The notes: generated by a model from the sequence alone, not told the origin. DNA of 40,613 bases from an uncultured Bacilli bacterium (GCA_905235045.1 CAJOJO010000006.1:1-40613); one strand, 5' to 3'. Positions 15,678-23,938 are shown, counted from the first letter of the stretch. Numbers and translations are program-made.

Positions 15678-17096
15678 ATGAAGATAGGAATTGATATAGA
15701 TAACGTATTATCAAAATTTAATGAATCATTATTAGATGAGTTTTTAATGGAAGATAAAAGTAAAAGAAATAGTGGAATAGTTAATAATGATTTATATATT
15801 ACTAGAGGAATGTTTGATTGGTCTAAAGAAGAAACTGATGAATTTTATAATAATAATATTGAAAGAATTGCTATCAATTTAGATATGGTAGATAATGCAT
15901 CATATTATATAAAAAAATTAAAAGAAGATGGTAATGAAATCTATATTATTAGTGGTAGAGATAATGGTGAATATTCTGATCCTTATAACATGACTATAAA
16001 TTGGTTAAAAAAATATGATATACCTTATAATGAATTAATTTTAACAGATGCTTATAAGCATCAAGAAAAAGCAGATATATGTAAAGAAATTGGTATAGAT
16101 GTAATGATAGATGATTCTATTAATGTATGCACAAAATGTAATGAAAATGATATAGAATGTATTTTATTTGAAACACCATTTAATAAAAATGAAAATAGAT
16201 TTAATAGATTAAAAAATTGGAAAGAAATATATAACTATATAAGCAATAAAAAATTAAATGTTATATTAGATACTGATACTTATAATGAATGTGATGATCA
16301 ATTTGCTTTAACTTATTTAATAAAGAATCAAAACTTATTTAATATAGAGGCAATTACTGTTGCACCTTATTCTCATAAAGAAAGAAATGAAACAGTTATA
16401 AGTGGACGAGAAAAAAGTTATAATGAAATATTAAAAATATGTAATTGGTTAAACTTTGATACTACAAATAAAGTGTTTAAAGGGGCAGAAGATTATATTT
16501 GTAATGGATATAATGAAGATAATGAAGCAGTAAATAAAATAATTGAAGTAGCACTTAAAAATAATAAAACTTATATTTTAGGAATTGGTGCAATTACTAA
16601 TATAGCTTTAGCTATAAGGAAAGAACCTAAAATAATTGATAGAATAGAAGTAATATGGTTAGGCGGTAATCAATTAGATTATAGAGATAATTTAGAATAT
16701 AATTTTAGACAAGATGTAGAAGCAGTAAAAATAGTATTTGATTCTAAAGTAAGATTAACTATAATACCTTGTAAAAATGTTGCTTCTAAATTAAGAATAG
16801 ATATAAATGCATTAAAAGAAAATATTGGTAATAAATCAGAATTATGTAATTATTTAATTGATAGATTCTATAATGATGGATATCATGGTATCCAAGAAGA
16901 AAGAGTTATTTGGGATATATCTGTTATTGCTTATATGATAAATAAAAATTGGTTTAAAAAAGAAATAATAAGTTGTCCTGATATAAAAGAAGATACATCT
17001 TATGAATTAACTAATGATAATAATAAAATTACTATAATTACTGATATAGATAGAGATAAAGTATATGAAGATTTATTTGATAGGTTAGGAGAATAA
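15678..17096 (+). CDS. Fusion of 5'-nucleotidase (HAD, NT5C-like) and nucleoside hydrolase
   Basis: A 472-residue two-domain protein. Residues 1-190 look like the NT5C/YqfW nucleotidase group of HAD phosphatases: DIDNVLSKF supplies the catalytic aspartates and IISGRDN the second motif, with DVMIDDS later. Residues about 193-472 are a nucleoside hydrolase: DTDTYNECDDQFAL is the calcium-binding signature, with ILGIGAITNIALAI later. The two domains would act in series: nucleotide to nucleoside, then to base and ribose. The substrate is not visible. It starts at ATG 15678 behind GAGGTGA and heads a four-gene cassette (to 18838) without internal junctions. Confidence 0.87.
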   Translation: MKIGIDIDNVLSKFNESLLDEFLMEDKSKRNSGIVNNDLYITRGMFDWSKEETDEFYNNNIERIAINLDMVDNASYYIKKLKEDGNEIYIISGRDNGEYSDPYNMTINWLKKYDIPYNELILTDAYKHQEKADICKEIGIDVMIDDSINVCTKCNENDIECILFETPFNKNENRFNRLKNWKEIYNYISNKKLNVILDTDTYNECDDQFALTYLIKNQNLFNIEAITVAPYSHKERNETVISGREKSYNEILKICNWLNFDTTNKVFKGAEDYICNGYNEDNEAVNKIIEVALKNNKTYILGIGAITNIALAIRKEPKIIDRIEVIWLGGNQLDYRDNLEYNFRQDVEAVKIVFDSKVRLTIIPCKNVASKLRIDINALKENIGNKSELCNYLIDRFYNDGYHGIQEERVIWDISVIAYMINKNWFKKEIISCPDIKEDTSYELTNDNNKITIITDIDRDKVYEDLFDRLGE

Positions 17097-17099
17097 AAT

Positions 17100-17600
17100 A
17101 TGAAATTAACAGATATTAATTTAAACAATATAAAATTAGTTGTTTTTGATTTTGATGATACGTTAGCTATTCATAAGGACAAAGATTTTTCAAAACATCG
17201 TAGGGAAAGTGAAGAAAATCTTATAAACTTTTATTATAATGCATATAATAATCCAAATTGTTTTTATGATGAAATAGAGCCATGTACAAGGTCTGAAGTA
17301 TTATATAATTTGATTGATATTTTAAGGAGTAAGAATATTAAAATGTATTGTCTATCTGGTATGAAGTTTTCATTTCATCTAAAAGCAAAACAAGCTTTTG
17401 TAAATAAGCACTATGGAGAAGATATAGAAGTTATTGCTACATCATCACAAGAATTGAAATTAATAGGATTAAAAATTTTAAAAAAAATAAGTAATTGTAA
17501 TTCAGATGAAATATTACTTATAGATGATAGGCAAGATGTCATTGATCTTTTAATAGAAAATGGAATAAATGGAATAAATGTTAAAGATTTAACAATCTAA
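17100..17600 (+). CDS. HAD-family hydrolase
   Basis: A 166-residue protein with HAD motif I as VVFDFDDTLA (about residues 13-22), motif II as CLSGMKF and a C-terminal LLIDDRQD for motif IV. The cap is small. It starts at ATG 17100, three bases after the fusion gene's stop, behind AGGAG inside that gene, so the two are coupled. It is a phosphatase of unknown substrate, plausibly acting on nucleotides or sugar phosphates given its neighbours. Confidence 0.85.
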   Translation: MKLTDINLNNIKLVVFDFDDTLAIHKDKDFSKHRRESEENLINFYYNAYNNPNCFYDEIEPCTRSEVLYNLIDILRSKNIKMYCLSGMKFSFHLKAKQAFVNKHYGEDIEVIATSSQELKLIGLKILKKISNCNSDEILLIDDRQDVIDLLIENGINGINVKDLTI

Positions 17601-17615
17601 AAGTAAGGAGTTATT

Positions 17616-18227
17616 ATGAAACTAAATAGTAAAGAAGCATTGAACTTATTAAATTCTTGTATTGGTATGTCACGTGATGATAATTGGATTACACATTCAA
17701 AGTGTGTTGGAGATAGTGCAGGGACAATAGCTAAAGCATTAAATTTAGATGAAGATTATGCAAAAGCACTTGGATATATTCATGATATTGGTAGAAGATA
17801 TAAATGGAATAATTATGAAGGAGTTATACCACATGCAATAAATGGATATAATTATATTAAAGAACTTGGTTATGATGAAGAATATGCAGGAATATGTATA
17901 AAACATTCATTTTTAAATAATGATATAAATTGTTTAGCTAATGATAGAGATTATACTGATTCAACTGATCCTAATTATGAATTTTTTAAAGAATATGTAT
18001 TAAGTGAATATTCTATTTATGACAAAATAATTTGTTTATGTGATTTAATGTGTAAAACAAATATCATGACAATTGATAAAAGAATGAATGATTTATTAAC
18101 TAGACATGGAGTTTTTAAAAATACACATTATCATTTATTGGAAACAAATAAACTAAAGCAATATTTTGATAATATGTTGGGATATAATCTATATGATTTA
18201 TTTCCAGAAATAAAAGAAAATTTATAG
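17616..18227 (+). CDS. HD-domain phosphohydrolase, paralog 1
   Basis: A 203-residue protein. Metal ligands are seen as His in WITHSKCVGDSAG, the HD pair in LGYIHDIGRR, and His in CIKHSFLNND. It starts at ATG 17616 behind AAGGAG. It is clearly related to the next gene: both contain a GDSAGxIAKALN block, a KIICLCDLM/KIINLCDLM block and end GYNLYDLFPEIK. Substrate unknown; the linked nucleotidase, nucleoside hydrolase and HAD genes suggest nucleotide breakdown. Confidence 0.87.
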   Translation: MKLNSKEALNLLNSCIGMSRDDNWITHSKCVGDSAGTIAKALNLDEDYAKALGYIHDIGRRYKWNNYEGVIPHAINGYNYIKELGYDEEYAGICIKHSFLNNDINCLANDRDYTDSTDPNYEFFKEYVLSEYSIYDKIICLCDLMCKTNIMTIDKRMNDLLTRHGVFKNTHYHLLETNKLKQYFDNMLGYNLYDLFPEIKENL

Positions 18228-18235
18228 GAGAAATT

Positions 18236-18838
18236 ATGAAATTAACAAGTATTGAAGCAAGAGAACTTTTAGAAAAAGAAAGACCTAATCAAAAAGATGA
18301 TAGATGGATAGGGCACTCAATTTGTGTAGGAGATAGTGCTGGTAAAATTGCTAAAGCACTTAATGAAAAAGGAATAGATGTTGATGTTGATAAAGCAATT
18401 ACTCTTGGGTATCTTCATGATATTGGAAAATATAATGGAGAATCACATGGACATGTAATGAGAGGTTATGAATACCTAAAAGAAAAAGGGTATGATGATG
18501 AATACTGTAATATTTGCCTAACACATTCTTATTTGAATAATGATACATTATGCACAGCAGGAGGCATTCCGGGTGATATTCCATTTAGAACTGAATTTAT
18601 TAAAAATCATAAATATACAATTGAAGAAAAAATAATTAATTTATGTGATTTAATGTGTCCTCAAAGTGGCGTGGTTTATACAATTGATAAAAGACTTATA
18701 GATATTATGATTAGAAGAGGTGCTTATTCAAATACACAATATCATATTAAAGAAACATATAAGTTAAAAGAATACTTTGATAATTTACTTGGTTATAATC
18801 TATATGATTTATTTCCAGAAATAAAAGATAATTTATAG
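18236..18838 (+). CDS. HD-domain phosphohydrolase, paralog 2
   Basis: A 200-residue tandem paralog of the preceding gene, starting at ATG 18236 eight bases after its stop with GGAG overlapping the gap. The HD pair is in LGYLHDIGKYNG; other ligands lie in WIGHSICVGD and CLTHSYLNND. Sequence between the copies has diverged well beyond a recent duplication. A terminator directly follows, ending the first transcription unit of the array. Confidence 0.87.
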   Translation: MKLTSIEARELLEKERPNQKDDRWIGHSICVGDSAGKIAKALNEKGIDVDVDKAITLGYLHDIGKYNGESHGHVMRGYEYLKEKGYDDEYCNICLTHSYLNNDTLCTAGGIPGDIPFRTEFIKNHKYTIEEKIINLCDLMCPQSGVVYTIDKRLIDIMIRRGAYSNTQYHIKETYKLKEYFDNLLGYNLYDLFPEIKDNL

Positions 18839-18863
18839 AGATAGATTAAAAATCTATCTTTTT
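18839..18863 (+). terminator. Terminator inside the array
   Basis: AGATAGATT (18839-18847), loop AAA, AATCTATCT (18851-18859), then T. It directly precedes a new promoter. Confidence 0.8.
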
Positions 18864-18864
18864 A

Positions 18865-18873
18865 TGCTATAAT
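18865..18873 (+). promoter_or_regulatory. Internal array promoter
   Basis: TGC plus TATAAT (18868-18873), running out of the terminator T-tract. The next feature is leader ORF 3, so this promoter would drive the leader and the MFS gene. Confidence 0.7.
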
Positions 18874-18896
18874 TGAATAGAAATGGAGTGATTCCT

Positions 18897-18938
18897 ATGG
18901 ATAATAAAACTAATATAAACTGGTTGGTGTTTATTTAG
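18897..18938 (+). CDS. Array leader ORF 3 (type B)
   Basis: Encodes MDNKTNINWLVFI behind GGAGTGATTCC. The TAG overlaps the type B core GTCTAAG (18938-18944). Confidence 0.55.
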   Translation: MDNKTNINWLVFI

Positions 18939-19090
18939 TCTAAGATTCATTCAAAATCCTATAAAATAAGGTGAAAGTAATGATTAATTAATTACATATT
19001 TTTAAAATAAATATATAAAAATAAATAAGAATTCTAAAGAGTAGGCAAAAAATTGCATAGTATTTTAATACTTGGTGTTTACAGTCTAAC
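18938..19090 (+). repeat. Array unit, core B left / core B right
   Basis: Left core GTCTAAG at 18938, right core GTCTAAC at 19084; each is preceded by GGTGTTTA. Between them lie CTATAAAATAAGG, an AT-rich stretch shared almost base for base with the unit at 23778, and a hairpin AGTATT-TT-AATACT just before the right core. Together with the leader, this accounts for the gene-free 18839-19113. Confidence 0.65.
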
Positions 19091-19113
19091 TAATATATAA
19101 AGAGGTGATTAAA

Positions 19114-20304
19114 ATGAACAATAAAATAGGCAAAGATGCAAAACTTTTGATAATAAATGATTTGTTTTATTCTATTACTGCAGTATTTTTAGAAACTTTT
19201 TTGGTAGCTTATTTTTTAAAAATAACAAATGAGAACATTTTTGTAGTAGCAACTTATTATATTACACTTTATACATTGATGGGATTAGGTAATATATGTA
19301 TAGGAAGATTTATTAAGAAAAAACCAAATAGAGGTAAAATTTTTCTTTCTATAGGTGTTTTTTTAAGAGCAACATTCATTTTATCAATAGTATTAATTGG
19401 TAGTAAAGTTTCCAATTATCATATACTAATTGCTATTATTTATTCAATCTCTCAAATATTTTATTGGTGTGCTCATGAAGTTATTTATGTAGATGTAACA
19501 AACGAGAATAACAGAAAAAAATTTATGTCTTTAAAGAAAATATTTAGTAAAATTATCAATATATTAATCCCAATAGTATTGGGTGCTTCAATTGAATTAT
19601 ATTCATTTTCAAAGATAGCTATTTATGTTTTATTTATTAGTGTATTAGAAATTATTTCGGTTTTGTTAATTAAGAATAGTACAAAGATTTCTGATAAGGG
19701 TAAATATAGTATTACTAAATTTTTAAAATGTATAAAAGAGAATAAAATGCATAAAGAAAAATATTATAATTTATCTAGTATTGCTTATGGTATGGTTGAA
19801 AGCGTTATTAGTACAATCATAATTATCATCACAATCATGACATTTAAAACGTCAATTAACCTTGGAATACTTACAACAATATTTTCAATATGTTCAATGA
19901 TTACATTACTTTTATATAATAAATATTATAATAAAAACAATTCCAAATATATTTTAACCATATGTTCAGTAATATTATTATTAAGCGTAATTGGTTTGTT
20001 AATTGATATTAATAAAATAACATTAGTAATATATAATTTCTGTTACGCAAATATATTTTGTATATTTGAAGTTACATATAATGCTAGAAAAGGCGATTTA
20101 GTAGAAGAATGTAAGATTGAAAACTATAAGGAAGAGCATATTGGATTAAGTGCATTTACAATATCACTTGGCAGAGTAACGGGATATTTTTTAATGATGA
20201 TTGTAGCTTTATTAAATGATATTATTTATTTTAAATTATTATTGTTGATTATTACATTAATTGCGCCAATTTATTGCTTATTAATGAATAAAACATACTT
20301 ATGA
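19114..20304 (+). CDS. MFS transporter (array copy 1)
   Basis: A 396-residue integral membrane protein with about 12 hydrophobic segments and short loops, including the MFS loop-2/3-like GRFIKKKPNRGK after the second helix pair. It starts at ATG 19114 behind AGAGGTGA. It fits major-facilitator exporters of drugs or metabolites; no substrate can be read. It shares the 5' unit with the second MFS gene of the array, but the two proteins look only distantly related. Confidence 0.8.
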   Translation: MNNKIGKDAKLLIINDLFYSITAVFLETFLVAYFLKITNENIFVVATYYITLYTLMGLGNICIGRFIKKKPNRGKIFLSIGVFLRATFILSIVLIGSKVSNYHILIAIIYSISQIFYWCAHEVIYVDVTNENNRKKFMSLKKIFSKIINILIPIVLGASIELYSFSKIAIYVLFISVLEIISVLLIKNSTKISDKGKYSITKFLKCIKENKMHKEKYYNLSSIAYGMVESVISTIIIIITIMTFKTSINLGILTTIFSICSMITLLLYNKYYNKNNSKYILTICSVILLLSVIGLLIDINKITLVIYNFCYANIFCIFEVTYNARKGDLVEECKIENYKEEHIGLSAFTISLGRVTGYFLMMIVALLNDIIYFKLLLLIITLIAPIYCLLMNKTYL

Positions 20305-20306
20305 TA

Positions 20307-20315
20307 TGTTATAAT
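20307..20315 (+). promoter_or_regulatory. Internal array promoter before leader 4
   Basis: TGT plus TATAAT (20310-20315) begins 3 bp after the MFS stop. Confidence 0.55.
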
Positions 20316-20342
20316 TATGTATATTTAAAGGTGTTGATCCAA

Positions 20343-20387
20343 ATGAATGAAAATAAAACTAATATCAACTGGTTGATGTTTATTTAG
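20343..20387 (+). CDS. Array leader ORF 4 (type B)
   Basis: MNENKTNINWLMFI behind AAGGTGTTGATCC. The TAG runs into GTCTAAG (20387-20393). Confidence 0.55.
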   Translation: MNENKTNINWLMFI

Positions 20388-20531
20388 TCTAAGATTCATT
20401 CAAACTGCTATAAAATAAGAGATAATGGTACTTTCCTAATTAAATATTTTAAATTAAAATTTATAAAAATTATTAAAAATAGTAAAAAAAATGCTTAAGA
20501 ATTGATATGGTGATAACACCCCGTCAAGACC
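20387..20531 (+). repeat. Hybrid array unit, core B left / core A right
   Basis: The left end is type B (GTCTAAGATTCATTC) but the right end is type A (TGGTGATAACACCCC, then GTCAAGACC at 20523-20531). At 136 bp core to core it is the shortest unit and lacks the second hairpin. It is the mirror image of the hybrid at 23778. Confidence 0.65.
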
Positions 20532-20552
20532 AATAAAAAATGAGGTGAAAAT

Positions 20553-20804
20553 ATGGATGGAAAAGAAATAATAGAATTGCTTGCAGATTATGAACATGAT
20601 AGATGGTCAAGATGGCAAAAATATCTTTTTAGTAAATGTATTTTTAAAGAAGATGGTAGTTTAATCATTCCTAGAGAATTTGTTGATAGATGGACTAGAC
20701 AGATGAATACAAATTATGATTCTTTAAGTAATGAAGAAAAAGTATCAGATAGAAAAGAAGCAATAAAAATTTTGAATTTAATTAAGGAGAATAGACATGA
20801 GTAA
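20553..20804 (+). CDS. Small RyR-like domain protein (83 aa)
   Basis: An 83-residue soluble protein with the pattern YEHDRWSRWQKYLF near the start and LSNEEKVSDRKEAIKIL at the end. This resembles the RyR-type domain and related short proteins common in phages and bacteria (HxRW near the N-terminus, EEKxxDR near the C-terminus). Function unknown; RyR domains are thought to bind nucleotide-like ligands. Its stop overlaps the next gene's start by 8 bp, so the two form one cassette. Confidence 0.6.
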   Translation: MDGKEIIELLADYEHDRWSRWQKYLFSKCIFKEDGSLIIPREFVDRWTRQMNTNYDSLSNEEKVSDRKEAIKILNLIKENRHE

Positions 20805-21294
20805 AGGAATTATTGTTGCTGGTTTTGGTGCAATAGGGAAAACAACTTTAGGTAATAAGTATTCTAATATAATTGATTTAGAATCAGGTTATTATAAATG
20901 GGATAATAGAGGATTTGAAAGTATTCCGTATGAACAACGAAAAGGTAAAAATGAAAGACCTGAAAATCCTGAATGGCCAAATAATTATCATATGGCTGTA
21001 TTAGATGCAATTAATAAATATGATATTGTGTTAACATCTATGCACTGGCATCTACTTGATTTTTTAGAACAAAATAATATAGAGTATTATTTAGCTTATC
21101 CTACTTTAGATAGTGAAAAAGTATTAGAAGAAAGATGTTATGCTAGAGGTAATAATAAAACATTTACTGATAAACTTAAAATTAATTTACATGATTGGAA
21201 TGAAAAAATAAAATTGTATCATCCTAAGAAACTATTAATTATTTCTAAAGATGAATATTTAGAGAATGTATTAAAAAAAGAAAATATTATTTAA
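20797..21294 (+). CDS. P-loop nucleotide-binding protein (kinase-like)
   Basis: A 165-residue protein with Walker A as GFGAIGKTTL (about residues 9-18). The compact size and GKTT loop at the N-terminus fit a small nucleoside or adenylate kinase-like P-loop protein; KVLEERCYARGNN resembles a lid segment. The substrate is unknown. It starts at ATG 20797 behind AAGGAG and overlaps the preceding gene. Confidence 0.7.
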   Translation: MSKGIIVAGFGAIGKTTLGNKYSNIIDLESGYYKWDNRGFESIPYEQRKGKNERPENPEWPNNYHMAVLDAINKYDIVLTSMHWHLLDFLEQNNIEYYLAYPTLDSEKVLEERCYARGNNKTFTDKLKINLHDWNEKIKLYHPKKLLIISKDEYLENVLKKENII

Positions 21295-21307
21295 GGTGTT
21301 GATCCAA

Positions 21308-21367
21308 ATGAATGAAAATAAAACTAATATAAACTGTCTGGTAATGCTTTTTGCAACATTTAGATAA
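21308..21367 (+). CDS. Array leader ORF 5 (type C)
   Basis: MNENKTNINCLVMLFATFR, starting behind AAGGTGTTGATCC. Like the head copy it has the C-type end (TTTGCAACATTTA) and no 150-bp unit; the next gene's AAAAGAGGTG follows directly. Confidence 0.55.
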   Translation: MNENKTNINCLVMLFATFR

Positions 21368-21381
21368 AAGAGGTGAATGTA

Positions 21382-21954
21382 TTGTCTATAGAAGAGTTAT
21401 ATGAAATATTGTTAAGCGAAAAACCTAGCTATAATATATTAAATAATGAAAAGAAAATATTTGAACTTATACCAGAACTTAAGAATTGTAGAGGATTTAA
21501 TCAAAATAATGAATGGCATATATATGATGTTTATGAACACATACTTCATGTTGTAGATAGTGTTCCAGCAAATATAGTTTTAAGAATGGCATCTTTATTT
21601 CATGATATTGGTAAACCAAATTCATATACAGAAGATGAAAATAAAATAGGTCATTTCTATGGCCATTGGGATGAATCTAAAAAGATATTTGATGACTTTG
21701 CCCTTAAACATAATCTTGATTCAACAATGAGTAGTTTAATATCTAGCTTAATCTATTATCACGATATTAATATTTCTAAATTATCTAATGAAGAATTAAA
21801 TAAATTGCATGAAACACTTGGTGAACAAGGAATAAAAATGCTTTTTGAACTAAAAACAGCTGATTTATTAGCTCAAAATAAAAAATTTCATTATATTTCA
21901 AAAGATTATGAAGAACAAAAAGACAGATTATTATTGAAATATAAAAGGAAGTGA
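21382..21954 (+). CDS. HD-domain phosphohydrolase
   Basis: A 190-residue protein. The start chosen is TTG 21382, 6 nt behind AGAGGTG; the GTG at 21373 lies within that site, and every other array gene uses this spacing. HD ligands: His in YDVYEHILHVVD, the HD pair in ASLFHDIGKPNS, then FYGHWDESKK and IYYHDINI. The pattern resembles the HD module of CCA-adding enzymes and stand-alone phosphohydrolases. Substrate unknown. Confidence 0.85.
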   Translation: MSIEELYEILLSEKPSYNILNNEKKIFELIPELKNCRGFNQNNEWHIYDVYEHILHVVDSVPANIVLRMASLFHDIGKPNSYTEDENKIGHFYGHWDESKKIFDDFALKHNLDSTMSSLISSLIYYHDINISKLSNEELNKLHETLGEQGIKMLFELKTADLLAQNKKFHYISKDYEEQKDRLLLKYKRK

Positions 21955-21959
21955 TTCCT

Positions 21960-22001
21960 ATGAATAATAAAACCAATATAAATTGGTTGATAACAATTTA
22001 G
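21960..22001 (+). CDS. Array leader ORF 6 (type A)
   Basis: MNNKTNINWLITI behind GGAAGTGATTCC. Core GTCAAGACC at 22001-22009, with no 150-bp unit. Here AATTGGT (left of the core) and ACCAATT (its end) can form a 7-bp stem, extended by TGA/TCA with two bulged bases. Confidence 0.6.
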   Translation: MNNKTNINWLITI

Positions 22002-22030
22002 TCAAGACCAATTAAAAAAGAGGTGATCAC

Positions 22031-22450
22031 ATGAACTACATATTAGGATATGACTGTGATGGTAATGAAATTTATGAATATAGAGTTTTACGCGCTATTT
22101 GGTCGAATGATATAGATATAAAAGATTTAGATGATGCTGACCCAAGACAATATTGTGCTATTATAGGTGATGACGATATTGCCTATGCAATTAGTGTTTA
22201 TGATTGGTGGAATAGTGATTTAATTAGAAAACGAGAAAATATTGATGATAATGAAGAAATACCAATAATTGTAAAGCCAATAAATGAAATGGAAAATTAT
22301 GAAGTAGCACAATGTAGCGATGGGGAATTCTATTATAGTTTAGATCGTAATGAATTAAAAGAAAAATTAAATTCAATTTTAAATAATAATCATAATAAAG
22401 TTAAAAAATTGGTAAATAAAAAAGGATATAATACTCATGAATTAAAATAA
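22031..22450 (+). CDS. Hypothetical protein (139 aa), acidic
   Basis: This small soluble protein starts at ATG 22031 behind AGAGGTGATC. It is strongly acidic in the middle (DIDIKDLDDADPRQY, IGDDDIAYAI) and has a lysine-rich C-terminal end. No family recognised. As an orphan cassette gene between two type A junctions it has no informative neighbours. The C-terminus overlaps the degraded leader 7. Confidence 0.65.
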   Translation: MNYILGYDCDGNEIYEYRVLRAIWSNDIDIKDLDDADPRQYCAIIGDDDIAYAISVYDWWNSDLIRKRENIDDNEEIPIIVKPINEMENYEVAQCSDGEFYYSLDRNELKEKLNSILNNNHNKVKKLVNKKGYNTHELK

Positions 22451-22489
22451 AACAAACATAAACTGGTTGATTACGATTTAGTCAAGACC
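22437..22489 (+). repeat. Array leader 7, degraded (type A)
   Basis: ATG 22437 is followed by AAT TAA: the usual GAA codon has become a stop. The frame behind it still reads NKTNINWLITI and ends in the core GTCAAGACC (22481-22489). No 150-bp unit. CTGGT and ACCAG on either side can pair, with C-G where copy 6 has T-A. Confidence 0.6.
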
Positions 22490-22509
22490 AGATAAAAAGA
22501 GGTAAATAT

Positions 22510-23034
22510 ATGAAATTAATCAATAAAAAAGACTTTAAAAAGAATAATTATGAATACATATGGTATGCTTGTTATGGTTCAAATATTAATTATAAGAGAT
22601 TTATGATGTATATTAATGGCGGTAAACACGCAAGTAAAACTGGATGTAATGATAAATCTGAACCATTAGAATATAGAAGTTATATTATTGAACATCCAAT
22701 ATACTTTGCTGGCGAGAGTAAAAATTGGACGGGTGGCATGGCATTTTTAGACTATAAAAGTACCGGAAAAACTTATGGTAAAATATATAAAATAAAAAGT
22801 GAACAATTTAAAGATATATTCGAACAAGAAAATGAGTTATATGATACTATTATATTGTTGGGATATATAGATAAATTACCTATTTTAACTTTTACTGCAA
22901 AAAATAAATTAAACAATCTTTTAAATAATCCGAGTGACAAATATAAAGATATAATAATTGGTGGTTTAAAGGATTTGAAAGTTGATTTAACAGAAGAAGA
23001 ATTAAATAGATATTTAAGTAATTATGAGGAGTGA
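22510..23034 (+). CDS. Gamma-glutamylcyclotransferase-like (GGCT fold) protein
   Basis: A 174-residue protein with the GGCT-fold signature YGSN in WYACYGSNINYKRF (about residues 17-30). Other marks are YFAGESKNWTGGMAFLD and GKTYGKIYKI, as in bacterial GGCT-like proteins. Enzymes of this fold cyclise gamma-glutamyl groups to 5-oxoproline. It is followed 4 bp later by a gamma-glutamyl hydrolase-type amidotransferase, which suggests the pair handles gamma-glutamyl compounds. Function inferred. Confidence 0.75.
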   Translation: MKLINKKDFKKNNYEYIWYACYGSNINYKRFMMYINGGKHASKTGCNDKSEPLEYRSYIIEHPIYFAGESKNWTGGMAFLDYKSTGKTYGKIYKIKSEQFKDIFEQENELYDTIILLGYIDKLPILTFTAKNKLNNLLNNPSDKYKDIIIGGLKDLKVDLTEEELNRYLSNYEE

Positions 23035-23038
23035 TATT

Positions 23039-23728
23039 ATGAATAAACCAATAATAGGATTAGTAGCTAAACATACTAAAACTGATAGTACTAGACCTAA
23101 TTCTTTAATTAGAGATGAATACAAACAAGCAATTTTTGATAATGGGGGTATTCCAATTGGATTATTATCTCCAAATGCAGAAATAATGTTTACCGATGAT
23201 AATTGGAAACAAGAAGAAACTAAATTAGATAAAGAAAAAATTATTGATGAGATTAATTTGTGTGATGGAATAATATTATTAGGTGGTTCAGAAAGTGAAG
23301 TTTGGGAACCATTTATTGCAAAATATTGTTATGATAATAATATTCCATGTCTTGGTATATGCGCTGGACAAAATAATATTGTTAGGGCATTAGATGGAAC
23401 AATAATGCCAATTCCTAATCCTGATAAGCATTCAAGACCAAATGATATGTATGTACATAATATGAAATTAATAGATAAAGATTCAACATTTTATTCAATA
23501 ATTAAAAGAGATGAGATAAAAGTTAATTCAAGACATAAAAATGCTATTGATAATAATTCTATTTTAAATGTAGTTGCGGTGTGTGATGATAATTATAAAG
23601 AAGTTGTTGAGGCAAAGGATAAAGATTTTTATATTGGACTTAGATTTCACCCAGAATCTTTATATAAAATAGATGAAAATATGAATAATATATTTAAGAA
23701 ATTTATTGAAGCATGTAAAAGAAATTGA
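23039..23728 (+). CDS. Class-I glutamine amidotransferase-like hydrolase (peptidase C26), copy 1
   Basis: A 229-residue protein starting at ATG 23039 behind GAGGAG; the in-frame ATG at 23024 lies in the previous gene. The nucleophile elbow is LGICAGQNN with catalytic Cys at about residue 112, and the His-Glu pair is in RFHPESL. It fits the gamma-glutamyl-gamma-aminobutyrate hydrolase (PuuD) group, which cleaves gamma-glutamyl amides. It forms one cassette with the GGCT-like gene and is paralogous to the gene at 25408. Confidence 0.88.
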   Translation: MNKPIIGLVAKHTKTDSTRPNSLIRDEYKQAIFDNGGIPIGLLSPNAEIMFTDDNWKQEETKLDKEKIIDEINLCDGIILLGGSESEVWEPFIAKYCYDNNIPCLGICAGQNNIVRALDGTIMPIPNPDKHSRPNDMYVHNMKLIDKDSTFYSIIKRDEIKVNSRHKNAIDNNSILNVVAVCDDNYKEVVEAKDKDFYIGLRFHPESLYKIDENMNNIFKKFIEACKRN

Positions 23729-23733
23729 GTGGG

Positions 23734-23778
23734 ATGAATGAAAATAAAACAAATATTAACTGGTTGATAACAATTTAG
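23734..23778 (+). CDS. Array leader ORF 8 (type A)
   Basis: Consensus MNENKTNINWLITI. The ribosome binding site is poor (GAGTGGG close to the ATG). Ends in GTCAAGACC (23778-23786). Confidence 0.55.
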   Translation: MNENKTNINWLITI

Positions 23779-23938
23779 TCAAGACCCTCCAAAATAATTA
23801 TAAAATAAGGTGAAAGTAATGATTAATTAATTAAATATTTTTAAAATAAATATATAAAAATAAATAAGAATTCTAAAAAGTAGACTAAAAATAGCATAGT
23901 ATTTGATACTTGGTGTTTACAGTCTAACTTTTCAAAAA
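23778..23938 (+). repeat. Hybrid array unit, core A left / core B right
   Basis: Left core GTCAAGACC, right core GTCTAAC at 23932, 154 bp apart. From TATAAAATAAGG onward the unit matches the one at 18938 nearly base for base, so the switch of type lies between the left core and that hairpin. The hairpin AGTAT-TTG-ATACT precedes the right core. Confidence 0.65.
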
